64,000 bases of DNA from Alopecurus myosuroides (lineage: Eukaryota; Streptophyta; Magnoliopsida; Poales; Poaceae), in contig CM054062.1 in NCBI GenBank assembly GCA_028641055.1, positions 8,410,047 to 8,474,046 on the forward strand, read 5' to 3'. Below, in pieces: positions 1 through 11,767 of this stretch; the first letter of the stretch is position 1, and the number at the start of each line of letters is the position of its first letter. A program made the translations under genes and the position numbers. Below the pieces are notes generated by a model. That model did not search any database and was not told the DNA's origin. It saw only the letters and a program-made list of their open reading frames with translations.

Positions 1-179
1 GATCGTCGAGACGTCTCCTTCCAAGCCATACCCGCCCATCCTTCTCTCCTGGAACCATCTTCTTCTGCACCTTCTTTACCAGGGGCGCCAAGGTGAGGAG
101 CACGACATCCGCGACCTGCTGAACCACGCAGCAGCTCCCTTGTCACGCGAACGGCACGGCAGGCGGTAAAATCTGGAAA

Positions 180-2507
180 ATGGGGCGCATCGCGCGTGCA
201 ATCTCCACCGACGGGCTTGGTCTTCTGGTGCTTCCACACTATCAGCGAGGTGTTTCCCTCCTCATCCCAACCTCTACTGGGGATGAACCAACAGGAGGAG
301 AGATTCATGCAGATTTTAAATTCCGAATAATTTGTGCCATGGTAAGTCCCCCCAATTACTTTTTAGTGGTTCCGAGCAGTCTACTTATCTCGATTCAGTT
401 TGATATAACAGTATGATGCCCTCCGCAATGGCTATTGTCTCCTAAGAAACCAAACTACCTCTGCCCAGAAGATTCTGATCTTTTCAGGTAGATATTTCTT
501 GACACCCACCTTAATTTACAATTTTGTCAATTTTCCTCCACGGTAATTTAAGATTGAATAGCCTAGACACATTAACTCTATTGGAGGAGCTTCTGCAGCC
601 CTCTAATGCATAAAAAAAAACTAGCTATCAAGTATAGACATTTAAGATGACAATAAGGTGCTAAGTTTAAGTTTCACTTATTTTTTATCATGTCCGATGT
701 TTCAGTAAAAAAGCCCTTTAGAATGCTGATAACTGAACAAAGTTTAATTTCATCGTCTTTCCTAGATACGACTGAGGCAATGACGATGGATGAAGGTTGC
801 AACGACAGAGTCAAACTGACTATCACGTGTCGAGTAGCGGAGAAGAGGACATACATGGCGCAAGTTTATGTTGTTCTCGTACTCCTTACACTAGGCTTTT
901 CCTATGCCCAACAGTAGCAATTATGGAAATGTTGTTCATATTTCCTAGATTTATGGGCAACTTGAGATGTTGTATAATTGTAGGTACCTGAAGGTCTCAC
1001 AATTTTAGGCATCTATGGTTTCAAGGCAATTTGGACATGTGCTGGATGGTACCTCGGTACAGGAAGAGATTCTATCGAAAAGCTTAGCTATTCTCTACTT
1101 CTGCTTCCTAATTGGTTTAGTGAAATTCTGATGTATACTTTTTTTTTCTGTTCATGTCGTAAGAAAATATGTGAAAGCTTCGATACTGTATACATCATAC
1201 ATTATCATAATTGGCATCTAATTAATTAGAGCTCAACCTTTATATCCGTTGTTAGTACAAATGTGATCTCGCTTCCAATTGGATGCACGCAAATGCCACA
1301 GAAGGTGTGCATGTCTTAAGCACGGGTTGTGTTCCCTCTGCTGCTGCTAATTTACTATTTCTTGTTGTCGTCTTGTTCTGCCTCTTTGAGGTCTTTGTCT
1401 CTTTTGTTCATTCCAAGTACCATTTGTCCTTGGTATTCTCCCTTTTGTCTTGCTCTTGGTTTTTTACTTCTTTCGTGACCTTGTTAGCTTTTGTCAACAG
1501 TCACTTCAGATTGTATGCGTACAAAGGTTTGAACTGACTTGCTACTTTTTATGCAAACATCTTCAATCTCTGTATTTCTACTCCGCAAATTTTCATACAG
1601 ATTGCCTCGATTTTAGTAAGACATAAGAAGTAATGTTTATGGAAAATTCAGAACCGTCTCACTTAAATTTAAAAAATGTTTCAGGTGTGTAGGTACATCC
1701 CAATGCTGACGTGCTAACGATTCTGCAAATTGTTGCGACTTTGTTGGGTAAATTTACTACGAAACTTTGCTCGGGTATTGCAAAAAGATATGCTATAAAA
1801 TGAAGTGGTAAACAAAGATTTCTTCTTTCAACACAACAAAAAGAATTGTTTTGTTTGTTCTGCTATTTTGTAGCTTTATGAGGTGCATGTACCAAGTGGT
1901 ATTCAGATCAAGTATGAGCCGAGGAAGACAGAGAAGGCCGTGTCGGTTTAGATGGTTTACCTTGTCAACCTGCACGAAAGCCTTGATGGTTTTCAGGTTT
2001 ATAAAAATAATGTAGTCTGTATACACAGTGTACTTGTGTGTTAATCAATCCAAAATTATTAAGAAAATCTTCATGCATTGGTGATTTTCTGTCTATCAGG
2101 TTCTTTTCGAAAGCACCAACTAGCAAGGAGATAATACGAACTGGGTGTTTTGCTTGCTCTGAAAAATTAAGTCTGTGGATAATATTTCGTTGAACTATAT
2201 CTTGACATCATCAAATAGAATAGAACATCAATAATATGCTTTTGGTTGTCAGGCTAGACACATAATTTTGCGACCATCCATATAAAGCAAGATTTTTTCT
2301 GGGTTGGTGATAATTATTGTGTCGTTGCTATACACAATAGCTATAGTCTTTACTATTAAGTGATCCTTCATTACGTGCACAACAATTATAGTTTATCTAT
2401 CCCTTTCCTTTAGTTACTAAGAAGTTTTGTATTGTTGCAAAATCAATTTGAGATTGCTACTTCTGAGCTTTCAGTGGTCTGTCCAGAAGAAGGCATGGCA
2501 ATGTCCA
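180..2507 (+). pseudogene. Decayed multi-exon host gene fragment, unrecognised
   Basis: Five exon-like pieces keep one reading frame across splice-like borders: about 180-341 (donor GTAAGT after ATG), 412-487 (acceptor ACAG, donor GTAGAT), 766-863 (acceptor CCTAG), 1874-1996 (acceptor TTGTAG, donor GTTTAT) and 2475 to about 2507 (acceptor TTTCAG, donor GTAAGA). Phases agree at each join: 0, then 1, then 0, then 0. Recognisable stretches are KFRIICAM, YDALRNGYCLLRN, CRVAEKRTYMAQ and VPSGIQIKYEPRKTEK. The fourth piece has an in-frame TAG after KAVSV, and two donors are weak. The first ATG at 180 is arbitrary, because the frame is open further upstream and the window starts inside the locus. I do not recognise the family. 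The introns are AT-rich and low-copy in appearance, unlike the transposons to the right. It may be a pseudogene, or chance; the shared frame across four joins is the main argument for it. Confidence 0.38.
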
Positions 2508-3429
2508 GTAAGAGAAATGACAATGCCGGTCAGACCAATCCAAGGACACTGCTCACCTGAGAGCATCGTCACCATCTATGTACCAGTAGTGGTAGTCAAC
2601 AAGTTTACCTGGAGGAAATTTCCCCAGTACATTGTTTTTCTTACTAGGATGCCATGCTCTGGTGGAACGTATGAACCATGTGAATAGAAACTTCCTCAAA
2701 CCCTACATTATCCATACTAAGGATTTTATTTCAAAGCTATGAAATCGCTGTTACTTAGGTGATAATTTTTATATTGATCCACTTGGATGGAATCACCTGG
2801 ACGTGTAGATTTTTCGCCAGATAGCTTTTAGTATAGTTCTACACCTTTGCGTTCGAGTACGGTTTGCACTTTGAATTGTCATAATCTATTTTTTCTCACC
2901 TTATAACTTTAATTGCCCAAGGGAAATGTGTTGTGGTGAAATTCTTATAATTTTTACTTGTGTACCTAATCTGATAAATCTGCAATTTCTTTCTGCAGAC
3001 ATTTGAAGTAATTAATTGAAGTGTGCAGAGACAGGGAAGGGTGATGAGGTCCGAGGGGTTACACAAGGGGTACTCTTTCACAAGTTCCCATTGTCTATAT
3101 CATACCCTGTAGTGCAGTGGAATTCTTTCCCATATGAACTTTACAAGATTATATTTACTACTGGCTATGATTATTCACATCTTCTATATACTTGTGACTG
3201 TGAGACAACTCTCATGTGTTTATTTTAATTTATTTTGTAATGTCACGACTTTGCATTAGAAATGTATAAGGATAAATTTTGAAAGTTTGCTACTCATGCT
3301 TGTGAATGCATGCATTGACACTTGTAATTTATCCGTTTGTTTTCTTTGATCTGAATTAGAAATATATTCACATTGTTCTGTTGAACTTATGACTACTGAA
3401 AATGTCTCATACACATAATTTGAAACCAT
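2508..3429. other. AT-rich stretch, no gene seen
   Basis: About 0.9 kb of AT-rich sequence without a convincing exon, repeat terminus or RNA gene. A possible last acceptor (TTTCTGCAG, near 2999) is followed by only six codons and a stop. It may be the 3' flank of the decayed gene to its left. The short ORFs here show no composition bias or motif. Confidence 0.4.
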
Positions 3430-3728
3430 CTAGCTCTTGCCAATGCATCACCTCTTCTCACGGGCTATAGCCCCGCCACGTCAGCTTTTTCTCTCACTCT
3501 CACCCCACTCTCACGTCACTCTTACGGCACGGTGCCAGTGCACGGGCTATAGCCTCCACTATCACACCTCTCTCCTCCACGTCAGCATTTCTCTCTCATC
3601 CACGTCAACATTTATTTTGAAGATTAAAAACATTGCAAATAATGGAAAAAATTATTTTATTCAACTAAAATTGTACCGATTACATAATAATAAATAAAAA
3701 TTACATAAAAATTAAAAAATTACATAAT

Positions 3729-5039
3729 CTAGGATTGAGCCCACACATGCTTAATCAAATCATGCTGGAGCTGTGTATACATCGGCGAGTCCCTCATTTC
3801 GTTGTCCATCTGAATCCTGGCTGCTAGGCTTGGTGGTGCATTGGTATGTATTGGAGGGCCCACATTGGAAGCAACTGTCTCATAGATGTTCTCCAAATTG
3901 GTACCACGCTCATCGTCGATGATCATGTTGTGCAGAATGACACATGCACGCATGATCAACCCAAGAGTGCGCCTGGAGTAGGAGCGTCCGGGAACTGCTA
4001 AAATGTTGAACCTAGCCTTCAGCACTCCAAATGCACACTCGACATCTTTGCGCCAAGCTGATTGAGCAGCAGTGAACACACGATGCTTTTCACTTTGTGG
4101 AAGAGTAACACCCTTCATGAACACCGGCCAGGAGGGGTAAATGCCGTCGGCAAGGTAGTAAACCCTGTTGTACTCGTGTCCATTCACCGTGAAGTTCACT
4201 ATGGGTGCTTCTCCTCTAAGCACATCCGTGAACAATGGCGACTGATTGAGCACATTGATGTCGTTGTTGGACCCGGCGACTCCAAAAAAAGCATGCTAGA
4301 TCCAACGATCATACGACGCAACGACTTCTAAGATTATGGTAGGGTGTTTGATGTCTCCCCTTGTGAACTGACCGGCATGCGCAACTGGGCAGTTCCTCCA
4401 CTGCCAATGCATGCAGTCGATGCTCCCTAGCATGCCCGGAAAGCCGCGCTCCTCGGCTTTCGCTAACAGACGCCGAGTATCCGCGACAGTAGGTCGACGG
4501 CAAAACTCTTCCCCGTAACAGTTGATGATGCCCTCACAGAATTCATCTAGACAGTCTGACGAAGTTTGTCTAGCTAACTTAAGCCACTCATCTATCGTAT
4601 CAGCAGCGGCTCCGTAAGCTAACAGACGCAACGTCGCAGTACACTTTTGTAGGGGAGAAAAACCAGTACGGTTGAGAGCATCAGCTCTTTGGGTGAAATA
4701 CGGAGAGTATTCACCCAATCTACCCACAATGCGTAGAAAAAGGGACCGTCTCATCCGATACCTTCGCCGGAAGAAGCTCGGAGGATAAGCGCAGTTGTCG
4801 GCGAAGTAGTCGTCGTAGAGCCGATCGTGGGCGCCCACACGATCACGCCTGATGAACTCTCGACGGCGTCGCGGCGGTCTTGGCACGACCATCGCCGCCT
4901 CGTACTCCGCCTGCATTGCGGCGAGCATCTCACCCTCCACTCCCTCGCTCGAATCGCCGCTGCTGGACGAAGATATGGCGTCGAGAGGGTGAAAATGAAG
5001 AGTGGAGAAGATGAATTTGGTGTGGAATGAGTGCAGCAT
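3729..5039 (-). pseudogene. Harbinger DDE transposase, one in-frame stop
   Basis: About 436 codons in one frame, divided by a single TAG at 4296-4298 into an N-terminal part (4299-5039) and a C-terminal part (3729-4295). It matches the plant PIF/Harbinger transposase (DDE_Tnp_4-like nuclease): a low-complexity acidic N-terminus, the RRRYRMRRSLFLRI helical region, then catalytic-site contexts GSIDCMHWQWRNC (first Asp), SNNDINVLNQSPLF and LADGIYPSWPVF (second Asp region), and KDVECAFGVLKARF (Glu). The C-terminus RACVILHNMIIDDE is also typical. The stop follows DRWI, where a Trp codon is expected, so one G-to-A change in a CHG context would explain it. Otherwise the frame is open, suggesting fairly recent loss. 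The ATG at 5039 is the most upstream; internal ATGs near 4925 are also possible starts. Confidence 0.85.
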
Positions 5040-5171
5040 ATGAGGGGGTATTTATAGGAGGGATGAGATGAAAATTTCAGCTTTTTGGAATTTTTTTCGA
5101 ATTTTTTGGGGCAGCAACGGTAACCCCCCAACGGCTAGCTGACGTGGACCAATCGGGGGGCGCCACGTCAG

Positions 5172-5450
5172 CTAGCCGTTGCCGCGTTGGCTCCCCCCAA
5201 CGGCTCCCTCCTCTCGCCCCGTGCTCTCGCCCCCCTTCCATCGCGTCGCCCCCCTATCGCCCTCTCGCCCCCCCCTCTCGCCCCGCACCCCTCCTACCGC
5301 CCCACCAACGCGGGCGAAACCGCCGCCTCTCGCCTGCTCTCGCCGGGCGAGCCTGCCACCACCCGGCCCGCTCCTCTCGCCCCCCTCTCGCCTGCTGTCG
5401 CCCCGCGCGAGACGGTATCGCCGCCCTTGCCGCCTGCGTTGGCACCGGCC
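5172..5450. repeat. C-rich low-complexity tract (CTCTCGCCCC-like units)
   Basis: An extremely C-rich plus strand with many imperfect CTCTCGCCCC/CCCCTCTCGCC units. It lies just upstream of the minus-strand Harbinger transposase and may be part of that transposon's 5' region. The long proline/arginine-rich ORFs on both strands here come from base composition, not genes. Confidence 0.6.
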
Positions 5451-5730
5451 TAACATGCAAGAAGAGACCAGAGCTGAGTAACAGCAGAGCTCGGGGCTAG
5501 GCGACGAGGGCACTAAATGCGACCAACCGTGCAGATTCGTGGGTTGGGAAAATATGTGCACGCTACATAGCGTGGTCTATTGTTTGCTTTTTTTTTTGCG
5601 GGGAAGTGTGGTTTATTGTTTTCCGAAGTAAAAACATAGTGGCCATAGATGATGTGGGCACCATTAATCAGATGGGAGAAACGAAATAATTAACATTTAG
5701 ATTAATGAATTTAAATATCGTATTGTATTT

Positions 5731-5758
5731 CCGTAGCAACGCACGGGCATTCAACTAG
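5731..5758 (+). mobile_element. Helitron-like 3' terminus
   Basis: CCGTAGCAACGCACGG forms a short hairpin (CCGT/ACGG stem), and after GGCATTCAA the sequence ends in CTAG directly before T. A GC hairpin about ten bases before a terminal CTRR, with insertion between A and T, is the Helitron 3'-end signature, and GCAACGCACGGGC is a common variant in grasses. I could not find the matching 5' TC end, so the span of the element is unknown. Confidence 0.5.
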
Positions 5759-7356
5759 TTAGGTATAGTTATAGATACAATCTCTCTTGATGGTGTGATG
5801 GTACGTCCGTGGTACGTACTTACGTCGGCAGCTCGTGCGTCGCTTCTGAGCAAAAGTCGTAGCCGCTCCTCCCAAGATGATTCCGTGTCAAAGGCGATAC
5901 GTATCAAGGTAGGAATCCGTGTGGGCCACAACTTTTGACTCTTTTATAATCCAATGAACACAAGCAGCAATCAAGTGAAAAAAAGTTATGTCGCGGGAAG
6001 ACAAATTTATGACGGAGCGCAACAAGTTGAACCTTGATGGGCCGTCTTCTTCTTCAGGCGTCCCGTTGGAGAAGCTAGGTCGATGTCCATGGCCGCTGGG
6101 AAGCGTCTTCTGCGGCTGTCATCTCCAGCGTGCCTAGAGTTGAAGATGATGGGTGGCAGAAGACGTCGTGGTCACACATTGAGAATAGGAGGATGGCAGT
6201 GTTGTCAATGGCTGATCGCCAGAACCTCCCGACGTACTCCCCACGGCCCACGCCCCCGCGGCCGCGTCAACGGGTCTCCATTGGATTTCGGCGTGGGAAG
6301 GGTGGCACCATAGATCGGCGGAGATCGGGTTTGTCACTCCTCCCAAAACACCTCTTCATTTGCGCCGCCTCCACCTCCTCATCTACTCTCCGTAAAAACT
6401 GACTCGGGGCTGGGGGTTGGGCACGCCGACGCGCGGCGTGTCGAGCACGCTGTGTCCTCCATCCTTGCCGCTAATCTGAAGCTACCTGCAAGACAACCCC
6501 GACATGCTCCATTGCTGCCTCCAACTCAAGTAGTCCAAGATTGGAGCGGATTGGGATACCTAGCAGTGGAAGGAAGGGAGCAAGAGTGTATGGGGGAAAA
6601 GGGGGGTGGGCGGAGGGGACCAGGGAGATCGTGGGGGCGACATGGCGTTGTCTGCACCATGCATCAATGTTGATATTCAGAGGAGATATAAGACAGAGTT
6701 TTCTGCTTCCCTATACAACTCGACAACCACCCTCATCCAGCCAAGCAGCATCTCGATGTTAACAGGCAGGTGTTGAGGCAGCAGATCTACATCGGTGGTG
6801 TGGCTCGTCCGTACAAGCAAACCGTTGATGTGGATGACCAGCTAGAGAAGAAGGATGGGGGCAGGTTTGACACAAGGATGTGGACGACCTGCTATACAAC
6901 TCGACAACAGGCAATCAAACACAGGAATTCTGAACTATGGAGCTGACCGGTCCACAAGCCGACCTATGATCTTGCCCCTACTGCCTGACAACTGCTCTTT
7001 CAGCTATTCATTTTTCACCGCCGTATATTAGAGCTGGGCCAAACACACACATGCATTATGAACTATGGAAATAGTTTGATTAGTTGTAATGTACAGTCTT
7101 TAAGCACCGAAAAAATAGAACCGGACCAAAAAAAAACTAATTCAATGGTGTTTGTTTTCGCAGATAAAATCATTTTATTTTCTTTGGACCATCGGAAATC
7201 TCACTAAAAATATTCAAGCATAATTCAAGGGGATCTTTTTATGTTCAATAAGAAATAATAATTAATGATGTATAAAAGAGTAGACCAATTTCTAAAAAAA
7301 TTAAAATCAAATAAGCTACGCAAATTTAACTTCCCAAAAGTTGATTTCGTCCATTC
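5759..7356. other. Non-coding interval between two Helitron-like ends
   Basis: About 1.6 kb without a supported gene. The segment 6000-6900 has moderate GC and scattered short ORFs but no recognised domain; it could be captured gene pieces inside a non-autonomous Helitron ending at 7385. ATACAACTCGACAAC occurs near 6713 and again near 6894, a short direct repeat. Nothing else stands out. Confidence 0.35.
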
Positions 7357-7360
7357 CTAT

Positions 7361-7385
7361 TGCAACGCACGGGCAGATTTGCTAG
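7361..7385 (+). mobile_element. Second Helitron-like 3' terminus
   Basis: TGCAACGCACGGGCAGATTT followed by GCTAG and then T. The core GCAACGCACGGGC is shared with the terminus at 5731-5758 and the end is again CTAG before T. The hairpin is weaker here. LTR-like sequence starts right after it, so a Helitron may have inserted into the copia LTR. Confidence 0.42.
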
Positions 7386-8717
7386 TAATATTATAGTGCT
7401 CTTTGTTGCAATTTCAACGATCCCAAGATCATCAAAAACGGAGTTCGTATGCAAAAGATATGAAGTTTTCATTATGAATGATTTTTCGTAAGCTCGGAGG
7501 CCGGCCTAGGCCGGGTTTAGGCCGACCGGTTCTGTTAGATAGCCGTCCTAGGCCGGCCCCAGTACGGTCCTAGGCTGGGACGCGCAAAGAGGCCAGGCCT
7601 AGGTCGGGGCACCCAGTTTTTCCCAACGGGAAGAATTCGTGGAGACCTATTTAAGGGCTCTTCTTCTCCATTGGTTCCCCACTTCTCAAGCAAGTTTTCC
7701 CCCACCATTGTTGACCTCTTGAAGCTTGTTTTCTCTCTATTCCTCCATGATTCTTTCCTCCAATTAGAGGGAAAGAGAGAGGAGATCTAGATCTATCTTT
7801 CCACCAATCCATCTCTCCTCTTAGTGAGGGAAAGCCTTTGGGGTCTAGATCTTGTGGATTTATTTGTTGAGTTCTTCCTTGTTTTTCATCACTTCTCCCC
7901 CCATAGCATTTGTTGCTTTCGTGGGATTTTAGAGTGAAGTATTTCAGCACTTCGTGTGTTCTTGCCATTGCATATGTTGCATCGTTTTGAGTTCTCTACG
8001 AGGATTCTTTCGAGTGAAAAGTTGTGAAACTTGTTACTCTTGGGTTCTTGGAGTGCCCTTGAGCTTTTCCTCTTGGGTACTTGGAGTGCCCTAGACGATT
8101 GTTGTTGTCTCGGAGTTTTGGTGGCTCCGGACCTTGTTGTCCCAGAGTTTTGGTGGCTCAGGACCTTTTTGCTATCTTGGAGTTTCGGTGGCTCACGGGA
8201 TATTGTTGGGAGCCTCCAGTTGAGTTGTGGAGATTGCCCCAACCTTGTACGGGATCGGTGACCGCCCTCAAAGGTCCCATAGTGGATCGTGGCACTCCGC
8301 GTTCGTGGAGACGCGAGGAGAATAAGGTGAGCCATTGGGTGCTTGGATCATTGTGACTCCATACCTCTCTAATAGAGATTAGCTTCGATTGGAAAGTGAA
8401 CTTCGGGATAAATCATCATCTCCACTTCTCTCGGTTATTTCTATACCCAATCTCTTTACTTATGCAATTTATTTAGTGATAGTCATCGAGTTTGAAGTAA
8501 CATATCTTTCAATCACATAGTTGTTTGAATTGTTTAGCATAAGTTGTTGGTGCACATAGTTGTTTGAATTGTTTAGCATAGGAAAGTGAACCTATTTTGT
8601 TTAGGTTTTGGCTTGATAAATTAAACGCTAGTTTTATTCCGCATTTATTCAAGTCTTAACCATAATTATTTTTAAACGCCTATCCCCCCCCCTCTAGGTG
8701 ACATCCGTGTCCTTTCA
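7386..8717 (+). repeat. 5' LTR of a Ty1/copia element (5' border uncertain)
   Basis: It ends in CCTTTCA two bases before a tRNA-iMet primer site, as an LTR should. A TATA-like CTATTTAAGGG lies near 7648, followed by a pyrimidine-rich leader. The 5' border is lost at, or hidden behind, the Helitron-like end at 7385; the visible length of about 1.3 kb fits large copia LTRs of grasses. A 39-bp tandem duplication (CACATAGTTGTTTGAATTG units at 8514 and 8553) is present near the 3' end. No 3' LTR of this element is seen in the window. Confidence 0.6.
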
Positions 8718-8719
8718 AT

Positions 8720-8730
8720 TGGTATCAGAG
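8720..8730 (+). other. Primer-binding site, tRNA-iMet type
   Basis: TGGTATCAGAG, complementary to the 3' end of initiator methionine tRNA, two bases after the LTR's terminal CA. Confidence 0.85.
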
Positions 8731-8772
8731 TCGGGTCTCTCTTCATAGGGTTTCACAACCTAGAGAGTAAAG

Positions 8773-10742
8773 ATGACGGCTAGGGGATTAGTGCATAATG
8801 ACACTTTTATATTCAATGACACAAATTATGATACTTGTAAAATTAGTATGCTTAATATTTTTTAAGGATATGGGTCCAAATATAGAGCAAATTGTAAATA
8901 TGGGTTTTTCTTCTCCAATGGGCCTTGGTTGCTCTTTAAAGGATGAGAAAAACTTATATCTCAATACTCAAGCTACTAATGTGTTTTTCAAATATTTGAG
9001 CATTGTAGTTCTTGAGTCAATTAGGCCATCTTGGAAAGCTCATGAGATATGGACCAAGCTTGAAGATAAATATAACGTGTATAAAAGTTGTGGGAATGAT
9101 TATTCTCCCTCCACCTCCAGGAGTGATGAGTTATCAACTACTTCTACTTCACCAACATGTGGCAAGCCATGACATATGATATAGTGAGTAGTGACAAAAA
9201 TTGCACTCTTGATAGTAAGCTTATTGTTGATGATTCTTCATCTCTATCGTATTGCAATACTTTGTCGATGGACTTAAACACATCTAGCACCCAAAATGAT
9301 TTACATGATTTTGTTGATAGTCCATGCATATCATGTACAAATTCATTGACTAGATATTATGATGATATGCTTGATACATCTTGTTGCCATAGTAAAAATG
9401 GTTGTATTTCCTCTAGTCCTTGTGTTACTAACCATGTAGAAGAAACTCAACATTCCATGAAACAAGATGTGGGTTTAAGTGGTGCTTCAAGTAATGGTTC
9501 ATCATCATCTACCACATCTCACTTATGCCTTATGGTTAAAGGTTCAAAGGTAGCTCCTACTTTAAACACCAATGTATCTAGTGATTATGATGATTATGAT
9601 GGTGATGATGATGATGATGATGACGATGATAATGGCAATGATTCGTTAATGGAGAAAGGTAAAATGATTCATAATATCCTTTATGAGGATAAAGATGCTT
9701 GTGCAAATTTCCTAGAAATCATTAGAGCATTTGATAGGCGCAATATCGCCATTAAGGATTTGCAAGCATGCATTGACGCGTGTTATAGCCGCGAGCGTGA
9801 TTATTCCAATGAAATTGCAGAACTAAAGGAAGATCTTGTAGAAGAACAAACCACCAATGAATCTCTTGAAGATAATTTTACTCTAGAGTTATCAAAAGTA
9901 AAGTACTCTCGTGATAGAAATCTTGAGGTGGTTAATTTTCTTAAAACTAAAAATGATGAGCTAAAAGTTGCACATGCTCAACTAAAAGTCTCATATTCAA
10001 AAGAGCTTGCCAAGTTTCCTTCTTCTATTTCTATTAATAATGATGCTTGTGCTACTAACTCTATTTCTTGTGAAGCATCGGCATTGAAGGAGAATGTTGA
10101 GCTAAGGGCTCAACTTGAGTTGATAACTAGCAATTATGGGAAATTGGAAGAAAGTCATGAAAAGCTCTTAAGATCTCATGAGGATCTTTTAGTATCACAT
10201 GATAAGCTAAAGTTAGCTCATGAGGCTATTATTACCAAGGTGATATCTTGTGATCCTCATGTGGACATTAGCACAAACTCTACTCGAAATTCTATTTTCC
10301 CTTGTGCTAGTCCTAGTAATTCATTCACTCATAATATCTCTACATCTTGTGATGAATTTCTTTCCATGCCTTATTGCTCCAACAATGAATCATCTACTTC
10401 CTCTATTACTTGTGTTCCTACTAACCATGTAGAGTAAATAAAAGAGCTCAAGGTCCAAGTAACTTCTTTGAAGAAATACTTGGAAAAGTGTCATGGGAAG
10501 TACGCACTTGACAACATGTTGAGTGTGCAAAGATTGCCCAATGACAAGAGTGGACTTGGATTCAACTCCAATAGTAACAAGAAGTCCAATATCAAGAATG
10601 AGCATACCTCAACAAGAACAAGGGCAAAGAACAAGTGAAGAATTTGGCCAAGATTGTTTGCTTCAAGTGCAACGTTTAAGGGCGCCATGTTAGATCTTGC
10701 CCTATAAAGAAGAAACATCTTAGTGAGAAGCAACAAGGGAAA
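8773..10742 (+). pseudogene. Decayed gag of a SIRE/Maximus-like Ty1/copia element
   Basis: Starts as MTARGLVHNDTFIFNDTNYD, a typical copia gag N-terminus, then shifts frame near 8860. The next part contains SWKAHEIWTKLEDKYN (UBN2-like gag core). From 9157 to 10437 a 426-codon frame encodes a Ser/Asn-rich region, an acidic Asp run (GAT repeat near 9600) and a long coiled coil (IAELKEDLVEEQ, LEESHEKLLRSHEDLL). After a TAA at 10435-10437 the frame continues as KELKVQVTSLKKYLEKCH. A CCHC zinc knuckle with spacing CX2CX4HX4C lies in another frame at 10659-10700 and contains a TAA. Sequence stops at 10742, where another LTR begins; protease and pol are absent. The long coiled coil before the knuckle suggests the SIRE/Maximus lineage, but this is by pattern only. 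Confidence 0.6.
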
Positions 10743-11286
10743 TGTCGTGGGAAAGTCACGGCAGATGTTACCGGTGGTAACTTGGATTGGGGTGATTCGA
10801 CTTTGGTGTCTGGGAGAGGGTTTAGCCCAGGTTGAGCATTAGCTGAAATCATACTAATTGGCGATCTAGAGGCTCGAACTGCAATGTCGCCGAGACTCCA
10901 ATCTAGGGTTACAAAAGGCTTTATCTCGTATAACTAGAATACTCGAATCCTTCTATTCTCTCTCTCGATCTGTCTCTATGCCCTAGAAGACGGTTTATAT
11001 ATAATACCCGGTTTTCTGGCTTTCCTTACAAGATACATCTGGAATCCTATTCGGGGTCTACAGGTAACCCTAAATTACTTCCCGTGACCCCCAAGTCATG
11101 GATCCCAGGTTTACACCGCCTTTCAGGTCTTCTAGAACTCCTCTTTCCCTGAGCCGGGTTACCAATACAAACGCAGGCCCATTAGCGACACCCGGCCCAG
11201 CATCACATTACAAGGTCTCGCATAGATTCCTTCCTGCCGGGTCCTATCCCCATGCATGGCCCTGCCGGGTTATCATCCCCCCAACA
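10743..11286 (-). repeat. Minus-strand Tat-type LTR (Tat-X)
   Basis: Read on the minus strand it starts TGTTGGGGGGATG and ends CCCACGACA, 544 bp. TATATATAA at about 10997-11005 would serve as its TATA box, followed by a transcribed-leader-like GAGA-rich tract. On the internal side a polypurine tract GGGGACTAC abuts the LTR (11287-11295 on the plus strand), which makes this a 3' LTR. No matching 5-bp target repeat is found, as expected if the rest of the element is gone. Confidence 0.6.
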
Positions 11287-11767
11287 GTAGTCCCCAGAAT
11301 AGCTTGGGCATCTTGATTGGCGCGCTCTCCTCGTAGCTTCAAACCTCTGAGCCAACCATGAAGCGCATGTTATTCCCTGCAAAACAATAAACATTTACAT
11401 ATACAATGCTACAAGTTAGATTGCTTTAACCATAGCCAGGCCGGCTCTTTCGGCGGTCCATATGATAACCCCATCATCTCACTAAGCCGAATATCATCTC
11501 TTGGATCAACTCTCCATAACAAACATTTCATAACCCGGCTTTCATACTCTTCACAAGCTAGTCCGATTAACAATCTTGAGTCCGGCTCTTTTAGCGGTCA
11601 TTTGTAACTCGGCTGCCTGACAATAACTCCCAAGATCCTATTCCCGTAATCGACGGGCCGAGTATATCTTTCCGCAAATTTCTCCATCTTACCCTTTGGC
11701 ATTCTAGGGTTTTCACCGCGCCTATAAATATAGGGCCCGGGGTGACGAAGGGATGGACCTTGGACCC
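11287..11767 (-). mobile_element. Internal remnant of Tat-X with plus-strand promoter-like site
   Basis: Begins with the Tat-X polypurine tract. The rest is non-coding and contains CCTATAAATATAGGG (about 11719-11733) on the plus strand, 20-25 bases before an ATG that opens only seven codons. In Tat elements an antisense accessory gene often starts next to the 3' LTR, so this could be that gene's promoter with the gene itself lost. The right border, against the Tat1 LTR, is approximate. Confidence 0.4.

Larger units (their letters stand above)
3430..5480 (-). mobile_element. PIF/Harbinger-type DNA transposon, borders approximate
   Basis: Defined by the transposase at 3729-5039 on the minus strand. 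The left flank has two copies of CACGGGCTATAGCC (about 3459 and 3541), each followed by CCACGTCAGC-like sequence. The right flank has GCTGACGTGG and CCACGTCAGC in opposite orientation around 5142-5172, which looks subterminal. I could not pin down a terminal inverted repeat pair or the 3-bp TWA target duplication typical of the superfamily, so the borders are estimates. No Myb/SANT-like second protein, normally needed for autonomous Harbinger transposition, is visible inside. Confidence 0.7.

Noticed and set aside
5144..5561. Several ORFs of 88-129 codons on both strands
   Set aside because: Product of the CTCTCGCCCC-type low-complexity tract.
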